NCBI RefSeq assembly: GCF_027587375.1 | Contig: NZ_JAMXIC010000024.1 | Coordinates: 1 to 64,000, forward strand | Origin: Arthrobacter sp. B2a2-09 | GTDB lineage: Bacteria > Actinomycetota > Actinomycetes > Actinomycetales > Micrococcaceae | Length of the DNA: 64,000 bases | Direction: 5' to 3' | Shown here: positions 23,734-30,445 of the stretch, one piece after another | How positions within the stretch are numbered: position 1 is the stretch's first letter | How the letters are laid out: every line of letters begins with the position of its first letter | Notes under the pieces: model-generated | Told to the model about the DNA's origin: nothing | The model's input: only the letters and a program-made list of their open reading frames with translations | The model's database searches: none | Program-made: the position numbers and the translations under genes

Positions 23734-24222
23734 ATGGCCAGGCAATACGGGCAGATCAAGGTGAGCATCTGGGTTGATGATGACTTCCTTGACCTGTCCC
23801 CAATGGCTCAGTGGTTGTTCATCCATTTGAGTACGCACGCCGATTTGAGCCACTGCGGTGTCGTGGACTGGCGGCTGAAGCGCATCGTTCCGAAGGCGAA
23901 AGGCCTGACCTTGGACGTGCTGGAATCAGCCGCGCAGGAGCTCATTGATGAGGTCTACATCGTGACCGACGACGACACCGAAGAAGTGCTGGTCCGTTCG
24001 TTCATGCGCAGCGACGGGCTACTGAAGCAGCGGAACATGGGCGCCGCAGTCGCGAAGGCTTACGCGTCGGTGGCGTCCCGGAACATCCGCGGCGTCGTCG
24101 TCCATGAGCTCCATCGGTTGAAGACTGAGAACCCGGAATGGACAAGCTGGGGAGCCCTAAAGGATGCCATGGCGGGACGGTCCATGAACCCCCGCGAAAT
24201 GGTATCCGGCGAGGCAGCATAA
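23734..24222 (+). CDS. phage replication-initiation-type winged-helix protein
   Basis: A 162-residue protein starting MARQYGQIKVSIWVDDDFLDLSPMAQWLF, the common N-terminus of actinophage replication-initiation/DnaD-like proteins. A winged-helix DNA-binding fold spans about 1-115. AAAGGA precedes the ATG. The usual C-terminal helicase-loading part is short. Immediately downstream lies an iteron-like region, which fits an origin-binding role. No helicase gene is seen in the window, so host DnaB is the presumed partner. Confidence 0.7.
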   Translation: MARQYGQIKVSIWVDDDFLDLSPMAQWLFIHLSTHADLSHCGVVDWRLKRIVPKAKGLTLDVLESAAQELIDEVYIVTDDDTEEVLVRSFMRSDGLLKQRNMGAAVAKAYASVASRNIRGVVVHELHRLKTENPEWTSWGALKDAMAGRSMNPREMVSGEAA

Positions 24223-24232
24223 ACCCATCGGT

Positions 24233-24355
24233 AAAGGGTTCGGGAAACCCTTCCAGAAAGGGTTTCATCGGAGGTTCGAAAAGGGTTTGTGGATGCCTTC
24301 ATGAAAGGCATCGGTAACACCTGCACCTAACACCTACACCTTCACACCTACACCT
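24233..24355 (+). other. iteron-like region, candidate phage origin
   Basis: Three AAAGGGTT-type units (24233, 24257, 24280) with an inverted AACCCTT, an 8-bp inverted repeat GATGCCTT/AAGGCATC (24292-24312), and six CACCT copies spaced 6-8 bp apart (24318-24355). It lies directly behind the replication-initiation-type gene in a gene-free stretch of 240 bp. Confidence 0.5.
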
Positions 24356-24459
24356 AAGAGTGCCAACCAAGTCTGTTTCTTAACTCACCAGAGCCCAGAA
24401 AATCGGCGGCAACCAGCGGCGAAAGTCAGGCGACGTTTTGGCTTGAAAGGAATCCCAAT

Positions 24460-24831
24460 TTGATCATCACCAACCAGCAAAAGCGGGCCGTCGCCTACCT
24501 GCTCCACGAGATCCGACCAGACTGGCCCGTCGCCTCGCTGGTGTCACTCATCGACAAGCACCGCGACGTCCCAAGCCTGGGCGCCCTGACCATCGCCGCA
24601 ACCACCAAGGCAATGGAAGCCACGTGCAAGACCCCGGCACCGATCTTCCATCCCGGCCCGCACTGGCCAGAAGCGGTGAGAGCCCAGCTACCCAAACCGC
24701 CGCCCTGCGAAGACCACATCGGCCAAGACGGCTACACATGCCGCTCCTGCCATGCCGACATCAAGGCCGGGATTCGGCCGCCGGACAAGCTCGGCAAACA
24801 CCACACACCAGAAAACGAGGAAGAACCGTGA
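24460..24831 (+). CDS. phage protein with a zinc-knuckle C-terminus
   Basis: A 123-residue protein with a helical N-terminal half (KRAVAYLLHEIRPDWPVASLVSLI) and a C-terminal C-x-x-H…CRSCHADI cluster that could bind zinc. It starts at TTG with GAAAGG upstream and overlaps the next gene by 4 bases. No function assigned. Confidence 0.65.
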   Translation: MIITNQQKRAVAYLLHEIRPDWPVASLVSLIDKHRDVPSLGALTIAATTKAMEATCKTPAPIFHPGPHWPEAVRAQLPKPPPCEDHIGQDGYTCRSCHADIKAGIRPPDKLGKHHTPENEEEP

Positions 24832-25688
24832 CAGACGTGACCCACACCGCCCACAGCATGACCGAACTCCTACGCCAGCACTACAACCCAGACGGCCGCG
24901 CAATGGGGCATCTCTTCATGCCCGAGATCGGAGCCCCAGGCGGGCGCCGGCGAGCCGACCTGCTCGTCGCACCCATATCCATCGCAGGGGCGAAGGAAAA
25001 CACCCTGATCGGGCACGAGATCAAGGTGACCCGATCGGACGTCATGGCCGAGCTCGCCGACCCCACTAAGGCAGACCCATGGCTTCGGTACTGTACCCGC
25101 TGGTATCTCGTCGTCGCCGACCCGGCCTTGATCGAGGGCCTAACCATCCCCGCCCTTTGGGGCGTCATGGCCCCGCCGTCCGGCAGGCGCACCCGCTCAA
25201 TGACCATCCTGAGGGAAGCGCCGAAGCTCACCCCCGACGGCGACATGTCCCCGGCACTGTCCCGCCTCGCCGCTTACATGGTCGGCAGGCTCGACGGCGT
25301 CGTGAAACACGCCGAATACGACCGCGACGCATGGAAGCACCGCGCCGAATTGGCCGAAGCTCGTGAACAGGAGGCCCGCCTATCCGGCGGCGGCGCACAT
25401 GTCAGCCCGCATGCGAAACGAATCAACAGGATCTTGAACGCCGTCACACAGCAGAAGTACGTGAAAGGCATGCCCTGGATCGACGGCGACGCGATGACCG
25501 ACGAACTGATCATCGAGACGATCCTCGACCACGCCCGGACCAAGAGCGTCGCAACCGAGATGCGCCGCAATATCGAACGCACAATCAGCGACCTGAAACG
25601 GGCAAGCGAACCAATGACCCACGTCATCGAACAGTTGAAAACCGTGGCCGTTGAAGCCGCCAAGAATGAGGCCAAAGCAGCCGCTTGA
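24828..25688 (+). CDS. MmcB-like PD-(D/E)XK nuclease family protein
   Basis: A 286-residue protein. Residues 15-150 look like a restriction-endonuclease-fold nuclease of the MmcB type: RRADLLVAPI (Asp), GHEIKVTRSDVMAEL (E-x-K), and CTRWYLVVADPALIEG. The C-terminal half is helical and charged. It would act in DNA repair or replication of the phage. The GTG start overlaps the previous stop. The catalytic assignment is by motif only. Confidence 0.75.
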   Translation: MTDVTHTAHSMTELLRQHYNPDGRAMGHLFMPEIGAPGGRRRADLLVAPISIAGAKENTLIGHEIKVTRSDVMAELADPTKADPWLRYCTRWYLVVADPALIEGLTIPALWGVMAPPSGRRTRSMTILREAPKLTPDGDMSPALSRLAAYMVGRLDGVVKHAEYDRDAWKHRAELAEAREQEARLSGGGAHVSPHAKRINRILNAVTQQKYVKGMPWIDGDAMTDELIIETILDHARTKSVATEMRRNIERTISDLKRASEPMTHVIEQLKTVAVEAAKNEAKAAA

Positions 25689-25716
25689 CCCCACCACCCA
25701 ATCTCAGAACATCACA

Positions 25717-25740
25717 AAGCCGTCCCAACCGGGGCGGCTT
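25717..25740 (+). terminator. hairpin between early subclusters
   Basis: AAGCCGTCCC pairs with GGGGCGGCTT around AACC, but only two T follow before CAGTCATTC. It may be a weak terminator or a leader hairpin for the next gene. Confidence 0.5.
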
Positions 25741-25759
25741 CAGTCATTCAGGAGGACGA

Positions 25760-26041
25760 ATGAAATTCAAACTTGGCGACACTGTCCGCGTCATCGCCAC
25801 ACCCTGCCGCCACTTCGACGCCGCTGGAACCATCACAGCCATCAACGAAGCCCAGCGATACCCGTTCCGCGTCCAAGGAAACCCCGGCGATCGAGCATGG
25901 CCGCGCATCACGGGCGGCGCATGGTTCGGACCCAACGAATTGATCCTCGCCGAACCTCCACACGTCCACGAAATGCTCGCCGACCCAGAGGGCCAGCAAC
26001 TCGTCCAGGACATCCACGACCGCAAGGAGAAAACGCTGTGA
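25760..26041 (+). CDS. small phage protein, beta-barrel-like
   Basis: A 93-residue protein with KFKLGDTVRVIATPCRHF…AGTITAINEAQRYPFRVQG, the pattern of a KOW/SH3-like small barrel, then a helical tail. AGGAGG precedes the ATG. It starts a new run of overlapping genes. Function unknown. Confidence 0.65.
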   Translation: MKFKLGDTVRVIATPCRHFDAAGTITAINEAQRYPFRVQGNPGDRAWPRITGGAWFGPNELILAEPPHVHEMLADPEGQQLVQDIHDRKEKTL

Positions 26042-26334
26042 TCCGCAAAGAAGGCAAAGCCCGCTGGACGTACACCTGCGAGCCCTGCGAAGTCCGACTG
26101 ACGCACCCCGACCAGTTCCGGGCAATCGAAGCATGCCACCGGCACGAGCGCGGATTCGGGCACGCCCAACGCATCATGAGCATCGCCTACCAAGCGATCA
26201 TCGATGCGTTCTCCGAGGCTGTGAAGCCTGTGCTCGACGTCGTTGAATCAATCGCATCCGCATTAGCGCCACCACCGAACCGCCCGCACGACCCAACCCT
26301 TTTGCGTGACCGGCGAAAGTGGGGCGGACGATGA
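26038..26334 (+). CDS. small phage protein with CxxC motif
   Basis: A 98-residue protein. YTCEPCEVRLTHPDQFRAIEACHRHERGFGHAQR carries CxxC and a CHRH unit, so a zinc finger is likely in the first half. The rest is a helix with a Pro-rich end. Start GTG inside the previous stop. No family recognised. Confidence 0.65.
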   Translation: MIRKEGKARWTYTCEPCEVRLTHPDQFRAIEACHRHERGFGHAQRIMSIAYQAIIDAFSEAVKPVLDVVESIASALAPPPNRPHDPTLLRDRRKWGGR

Positions 26335-26741
26335 GCTCGCTGCGCGTCGTCGCCTACGGTCTGCCCGCCTCGCAGGGCAGCAAGAAGGCGTTCAAGCGTG
26401 GACGGAAGATCGTCTTGGTCGAGATGGATGAGAAGCTGCCCGCCTGGCGCGCCGCCGTCGAAGGGGCAGCCCGAGCCGCCGCCGGGATGCACTGGGCGAC
26501 CATCGACGGGCCAGTGTCCGTAAGCGGCGAGATCCGGTTACCCAAACCCCGCACAACTAAGTACCCGGACGTACCCGCCGGCACGCCAGACCTCGACAAG
26601 CTCCAAAGAGCTGTAGGCGACGCCCTCACCAAATCCAAAGTCATCAAAGACGACGCCCGAATCGTCCACTGGAACATCCGCAAAGTCTGGGCCGAAAACC
26701 TAAGCGGACTCGACATCACCATCACCCAGGAGCAGCCATGA
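26331..26741 (+). CDS. RusA-family Holliday-junction resolvase
   Basis: A 136-residue endonuclease that would resolve branched DNA before packaging. The RusA features are VAYGLPASQGSKKAF at the start, the acidic DLDKLQRAVGDAL motif (Asp near residue 89) and KDDARIVHWNIRKVW. Length fits. The ATG overlaps the previous stop. Confidence 0.88.
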   Translation: MSSLRVVAYGLPASQGSKKAFKRGRKIVLVEMDEKLPAWRAAVEGAARAAAGMHWATIDGPVSVSGEIRLPKPRTTKYPDVPAGTPDLDKLQRAVGDALTKSKVIKDDARIVHWNIRKVWAENLSGLDITITQEQP

Positions 26742-26917
26742 GCAACATCAAGATCGAACACGCCGCCGACGACAAGAAGATCGGCATGACCGTCGGCGAC
26801 GTCTTCGCATTCGCCCAAAACGCCCTCAACCACGACATCGACCCGCGCACACCCGTCAAAGTCACCACCGGATTCCGCATGCAAATCCAGAAACTCGAAG
26901 CCGGAGGCAGCCGGTGA
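26738..26917 (+). CDS. 59-residue phage protein
   Basis: MSNIKIEHAADDKKIGMTVG… with a helix DVFAFAQNALNHD and a short strand pair. Too short for the usual length cut, but its ATG overlaps the resolvase stop and its stop overlaps the next start, so it is coupled to both. Function unknown. Confidence 0.65.
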   Translation: MSNIKIEHAADDKKIGMTVGDVFAFAQNALNHDIDPRTPVKVTTGFRMQIQKLEAGGSR

Positions 26918-27144
26918 GCAACTTCAAGAATGCCGAGGCGCTCTTCCAGGTCGCCTCAAAAGGTAACGAAATGCGCAGTGAGCACCAAGCGAACATGGCG
27001 GCACTCGCCCAAGTGCAAGCCACACTGGCTCTCGCGTCCGAGCATCGAACCGCCAACCTCATCGCTGCCGCTCCCCACGCGGCGACCATCGGAGATGCCA
27101 AAAAGATCTGGGATCAGATCGCGGAAAGGCTGGGACTCGATTGA
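26914..27144 (+). CDS. 76-residue helical phage protein
   Basis: A GTG-started, Ala-rich helical protein (FKNAEALFQVASKGNEMRSEHQANMAALAQVQATLALA), probably a single helical bundle. Coupled by overlaps on both sides. No family recognised. Confidence 0.6.
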   Translation: MSNFKNAEALFQVASKGNEMRSEHQANMAALAQVQATLALASEHRTANLIAAAPHAATIGDAKKIWDQIAERLGLD

Positions 27145-27395
27145 GCCTTTACGACAAGATCACCGCCGAGCCGGCGTCGCCGCGCAAGCTGCGCCACTTC
27201 GCGTACCGGACCTACCCCGACGCCGGCGAGCAACAGATCAGCGCCCACGAAATCTACTTCTACGAAGCCGGACGCATCGGCTTCTGGAACTACACCACCG
27301 ACTCCGACGACGGAGAACGGATCCTCATCCTCGCCACCAAGGCCTTCCAAGTCCGCCAGGTGACCCAACCCGAAGAAAGGCGAGATCAGGCTTGA
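27141..27395 (+). CDS. 84-residue phage protein
   Basis: A TTG-started protein with YDKITAEPASPRK and several short strands, aromatic-rich (YRTYPDAGEQQISAHEIYFYEAGRIGFWNY). Coupled by overlaps. Function unknown. Confidence 0.6.
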   Translation: MSLYDKITAEPASPRKLRHFAYRTYPDAGEQQISAHEIYFYEAGRIGFWNYTTDSDDGERILILATKAFQVRQVTQPEERRDQA

Positions 27396-28003
27396 GCAAC
27401 GAATGCACCACGGAAGACTGCGCGAACTGGACAAGCACCTACCTCTGCACGCAATGCGTCCGGGACCTGAAAGCCTGGCTCGACAAAGTGCCCGTCCTCA
27501 TCGCCGCCCTAAGCGTCACCATCGCGAAACTCGACAACGTGAGGCCCGCCGGTGGCGGATGGAACAGCGGAAGCAAGCCCGGCAGCGCGGCGCCAATCAA
27601 CCTCGACGCGCTGCAACTCCAAGAGAACCTTCGGACAGTCAACAAGACTCTGGCATCAGAACATGCAAAGGACCCTCGCGCATCCGGCATCGCATGGATG
27701 ATCCGAGACTGGGTCACCAAAGCCGAACTGCTCGTCAGTGGACCCGAGGAACCGCCCGTCAACCATGCTGCCAACCGCGAGCGCATCAAAGGCATCGCAC
27801 CACCAATGCCAACCCGCAAACTCGTGCCCTGGCTACGAGAAAACGCCCACATCAGCCTCACTGGCAAGGACATTCGAAATTGGGTAGCCCGGGGCAAGTT
27901 CAAAGCGGTAGAAACCAAGCCTTCACCCACCTACAACCCCCATGAGGTCCTGGACGCTTGGTACGCGACACGCCGAGAGGCACTCGTGGACGCTAGTGAT
28001 TGA
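27392..28003 (+). CDS. zinc-ribbon/HTH protein at the end of the early operon
   Basis: A 203-residue protein. The N-terminus CTTEDCANWTSTYLCTQCVRDL holds a four-Cys zinc ribbon, then a Lys/Leu helical part, and the C-terminal SLTGKDIRNWVARGKFKAV is a helix-turn-helix. This zinc-plus-HTH layout recurs in actinophages just before the late region, so a regulator of late transcription is plausible, not shown. The TTG start overlaps the previous stop. Confidence 0.7.
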   Translation: MSNECTTEDCANWTSTYLCTQCVRDLKAWLDKVPVLIAALSVTIAKLDNVRPAGGGWNSGSKPGSAAPINLDALQLQENLRTVNKTLASEHAKDPRASGIAWMIRDWVTKAELLVSGPEEPPVNHAANRERIKGIAPPMPTRKLVPWLRENAHISLTGKDIRNWVARGKFKAVETKPSPTYNPHEVLDAWYATRREALVDASD

Positions 28004-28032
28004 TGGTGAGTTGTGGTGAGTGTCGGTAGCTG

Positions 28033-28061
28033 TTGGTAATCGTTCGTGATGTGCGTTAAAG
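28033..28061 (+). promoter_or_regulatory. candidate promoter ahead of the structured region
   Basis: TTGGTA and TTAAAG are 17 bp apart. A transcript from here would meet the terminator at 28097 within about 60 bases, so it may rely on read-through to reach the structured RNA. Weak evidence. Confidence 0.3.
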
Positions 28062-28096
28062 TGACTCACTGAGGGGTAAGTGACGTACCCAAAACC

Positions 28097-28133
28097 AAGC
28101 CGGATCGCCAAGCGACCGGCTTTTTTCATGCCC
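28097..28133 (+). terminator. terminator followed by CATGCCC (copy 3)
   Basis: AAGCCGG-A-TCGC-CAA-GCGA-CCGGCTT with one bulged A, then six T and CATGCCC. It ends the early operon and stands directly before the structured noncoding segment. Confidence 0.85.
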
Positions 28134-28135
28134 CT

Positions 28136-28880
28136 AGATAGGTACCAAACCCCCAAGGAGGCCCTATCTCCCGCGCAGGGACACGCGCACGCCGCTCGCC
28201 GCGAGGCGCCGGCCACACACTTCCCCGGGGAACCGGGAAGCAAGAGCAACGGCTGGTGACCGTTGCAACGCTGGACCCGGGCGAGGCGCGCCAAGCCCGG
28301 GCCTGGCACAAGAACCAACAACTGAATAGCCCGCAGAACATGAGCTGCGGGAGGGCTGGACAAATGAGGGCGACCTGAAATCGTCGGCGGTGCAAAGCCG
28401 CCCCAGCCCACGGGAACCACAATGGTTCCCCGAATCGAGGCACAGCCGAGAGGCAGCGTCCGGCCCGCGCAAACCCCCATGAGCGCGGGCCACAAGGGAA
28501 TGTAGCTCAGGTGGTTAGAGCGCTGGGTGTGCGCACACAGAACAAGACAGAGGTCGCTGGTTCGAATCCAGCCATTCCCCCTTTCCGGTAGCGGCGGTCA
28601 AAGTCACGCCCCGCCTCACGAACGGCCAGCGAACCAAGGTAGGAGCCGGGTGTCTGCTCTCTCCACCCGCTAAGGCCCCCACCTGCCGCCGCACCGGAAA
28701 CACCATCCCCAAGAACATGTGATGCCGAGCCCAGGAGATGGCAACGCGGAATTGGTACGGGGCTAAGACCTTGGAACGTCGGCAAGCAAAGCATCATTCG
28801 TCCCGCGACCCGCAAGCCAAGGCACCTCATACCGGCCACCGTCTCAGGCAAACCGGAAGCACAACCAGAGACAAGCTTTA
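28136..28880 (+). ncRNA. large ornate noncoding RNA candidate (GOLLD/ROOL-class)
   Basis: About 750 bases without a credible gene but full of helices: perfect or near-perfect stems at 28136-28142/28163-28169, 28220-28225/28235-28240, 28246-28252/28260-28266, 28276-28282/28295-28301, 28330-28336/28345-28351, 28412-28418/28424-28430 and 28463-28470/28483-28490. A tRNA-like element sits at 28496-28580. Then comes a 15-bp long-range helix 28582-28597/28686-28700 with one bulged A, enclosing 28647-28652/28664-28669. Last are 28769-28774/28817-28822 and 28841-28845/28868-28872. GOLLD and ROOL RNAs are large phage RNAs often near tRNAs; membership here is inferred from size, place and structure, not from a model match. 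Ends are uncertain. Confidence 0.7.
28496..28580 (+). tRNA. tRNA-like element with an enlarged anticodon arm
   Basis: Acceptor GGGAATG/CATTCCC, D arm GCTC-AGGTGGTTA-GAGC and T arm GCTGG-TTCGAAT-CCAGC are all canonical. Between position 26 and the AGGTC variable loop there are 28 bases instead of 17, containing the palindrome GTGTGCGCACAC, so no normal 7-base anticodon loop can form. It is 85 bases long and is probably not a decoding tRNA. It is embedded in the structured RNA region. Confidence 0.6.
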
Positions 28881-28890
28881 GGAGGTAGTC

Positions 28891-29196
28891 ATCGCTACCT
28901 CACGCACAGGCACAGCCACATGGAAGCGCGTCTCACGCCAAGCCAAGAAGCTGGCCAAAGCCAATGGCCAGACGCGATGCCCTCACTGCGGTGTCACGCT
29001 CGACTACGACGTCGGGCTCACGCCATGCAGTGCCGAGGCAGACCACATCATCCCGCATGCCAAAGGCGGACGAGACGAGCTATCAAACGTCATCGTCATA
29101 TGCAGGCGCTGCAATCAGTCCAAAGGCAACCGCCAAGCACCCAAAATGGCGACCGTAATGGCCGTCAAACCGCTCAAAACCAGTCGTCGATGGTGA
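28891..29196 (+). CDS. HNH endonuclease of the packaging module, apparent ATC start
   Basis: A 101-residue HNH nuclease: CPHCGVTLDYD, EADHIIPHAKGGRDELSNVIVICRRC, NQSKGN. In cos-type phages such a protein is encoded next to the terminase and is needed for DNA cutting. No ATG, GTG or TTG exists at a sensible place; AGGAGG at 28880-28885 stands 5 bases ahead of ATC-GCT-ACC-TCA-CGC, where related proteins begin Met-Ala-Thr-Ser-Arg (from memory). The start is thus ATC, or a changed ATG. Upstream is the ncRNA candidate, downstream the primase-like gene. Confidence 0.8.
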   Translation: MATSRTGTATWKRVSRQAKKLAKANGQTRCPHCGVTLDYDVGLTPCSAEADHIIPHAKGGRDELSNVIVICRRCNQSKGNRQAPKMATVMAVKPLKTSRRW

Positions 29197-29212
29197 CCTG
29201 TGGATAACCCCA

Positions 29213-29278
29213 GATACGAAAACCCGTATCCCAGAACCCCATATCGGGGTATGGGGGAAGGCCCCTCCCCAGGGGCCT
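29213..29278 (+). other. palindrome-rich gap, candidate cos or regulatory region
   Basis: The 310-bp gap 29197-29508 has no gene. It holds GATACG/CGTATC (29213-29230), ACCCCATATCGGGGT (similar to operator OA with one inserted base) and an 8-bp stem AGGCCCCT/AGGGGCCT (29259-29278). Lying between HNH and terminase genes, it is where cos-type phages usually keep their cohesive-end site. Confidence 0.4.
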
Positions 29279-29494
29279 CCCGTTCGCACCCCAGGCATAG
29301 CGAAAATATCCCCCCGAGTCCGGCCGTCGGGCCGCTGGCATGGTTCGGAGAGCCTCTGGGAGCCCTTTCGACCGCCGCGCCGCTTGCTTGTAGGGCTTTT
29401 TGACCTCCGTCGAATGTGTCCTCGTGGGCGGCGTGGCTCCAAATCTCGAATGCCTCTACTTCCCTTTATTTACAAGGAAAAAGTGTGACATTCT

Positions 29495-29502
29495 GATAGA
29501 AT
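29495..29502 (+). promoter_or_regulatory. extended -10 promoter giving a leaderless transcript
   Basis: TGATAGAAT (extended -10, box TAGAAT at 29497-29502) lies 7 bases ahead of the ATG at 29509, and there is no ribosome site. It may be the start of the late transcript. Confidence 0.5.
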
Positions 29503-29508
29503 TAGGGC

Positions 29509-30033
29509 ATGTCAGATAGGGCTTGTGAGTGCTGCGGAGCGTCGCTGCGGCTGTACCGTTCACAGGCTCGGACGTGTTCGGCCAGGTGCCGGAAGCGGTT
29601 GTCTCGCCTGCATGATTTTCCGAAGGCGATGACGGAGCGTGCTCGCTGGGTTCGGCGGACTTCGAATAAGCGGCCGGTGACAATTTCTGGGAAGCCTGCG
29701 AGTTCGACGGATCCTGCTACTTGGTCGACCTTCGCTGAGGCAAAAGCATCGTCGGCCGGCGTCGGTCTTGGCTTTGTACTGGGCGATGGGATCGGCTGTA
29801 TCGACCTTGACCATTGTTTCGACGGCGGGGCACTTGCTGACTGGGCCGTCGAGTACATCCGGACCGTCTCTGAGCATGTGATCTTTTCCGAGGTTTCTCA
29901 GTCTGGCGATGGCGTTCACCTCTTCATCGAGGCTCCGGAAGGGCCGGGCCGGAAGATCCGTGACGGCCGGAGCGTCGAACGCTACACAGCCGGCCGCTAC
30001 ATCGCAGTGACGGGAAACGCCATCAAGCTCTAG
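29509..30033 (+). CDS. compact primase/polymerase (AEP)-like protein with zinc head
   Basis: A 174-residue protein. The head CECCGASLRLYRSQARTCSARCRKRLSR is a zinc cluster. The rest matches the N-terminal primase/polymerase domain: GVGLGFVLGDGIGCIDLDHC (catalytic D-x-D), VSQSGDGVHLFIEA (S/H motif) and ERYTAGRYIAVTG (third motif). It lacks the C-terminal parts of full phage primases. It is placed beside the terminase and probably translated from a leaderless mRNA. It could prime phage DNA synthesis or be a degenerate relative. Confidence 0.75.
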   Translation: MSDRACECCGASLRLYRSQARTCSARCRKRLSRLHDFPKAMTERARWVRRTSNKRPVTISGKPASSTDPATWSTFAEAKASSAGVGLGFVLGDGIGCIDLDHCFDGGALADWAVEYIRTVSEHVIFSEVSQSGDGVHLFIEAPEGPGRKIRDGRSVERYTAGRYIAVTGNAIKL

Positions 30034-30042
30034 GAGGCCGCC

Positions 30043-30429
30043 GTGGATGTTCCTGCTGGCCTTGGCGAACGCGGCTTGTCTATCTGGGCGGCGATGGCCA
30101 CTGAAGATGTGCCGCGGAATGCGCTTGTGCTTGAGGCTGCCCGACTGGCCGACCGCTTGGACGAGCTCGACAACATCATCCAGGGCAAGGGCGTCCTGAA
30201 CCTCATGGTGTTCCGCCTGGACATGGAGTCGGGTGAGGACGGCGAGTATAACGTCGAGGTGAAGTTCCAGAACGTATTTTCTGAGGCCCGCCAGCAGGCG
30301 ATCGCATTTTCCACGATCCTTTCAAAGCTTGCCCCGGCCGATGCTGCCGCGAAGCCTGCAAATGTGCCGATACCGACTAATGTCACCCCGCTTGATCGGA
30401 TCAAGGCTCGGGGGTTGAAGAAGGCCTGA
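30043..30429 (+). CDS. terminase small subunit
   Basis: A 128-residue helical protein starting MDVPAGLGERGLSIWAAM, with RNALVLEAARLADRLDELDNIIQG, the pattern of P27-like small terminase subunits in actinophages. It recognises the packaging site and hands DNA to the large subunit, which follows. GTG start with AGGAGG 5 bases upstream. The helix-turn-helix DNA-binding end is not evident. Confidence 0.75.
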   Translation: MDVPAGLGERGLSIWAAMATEDVPRNALVLEAARLADRLDELDNIIQGKGVLNLMVFRLDMESGEDGEYNVEVKFQNVFSEARQQAIAFSTILSKLAPADAAAKPANVPIPTNVTPLDRIKARGLKKA

Positions 30430-30445
30430 CTGGTGGTGGTGTCGG

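Noticed and set aside
28126..28495. Reverse frames over the structured segment (27923-28495, 28164-28493, 28507-28851)
   Set aside because: They run antisense through the helices and tRNA-like element, lack ribosome sites and have unnatural composition.
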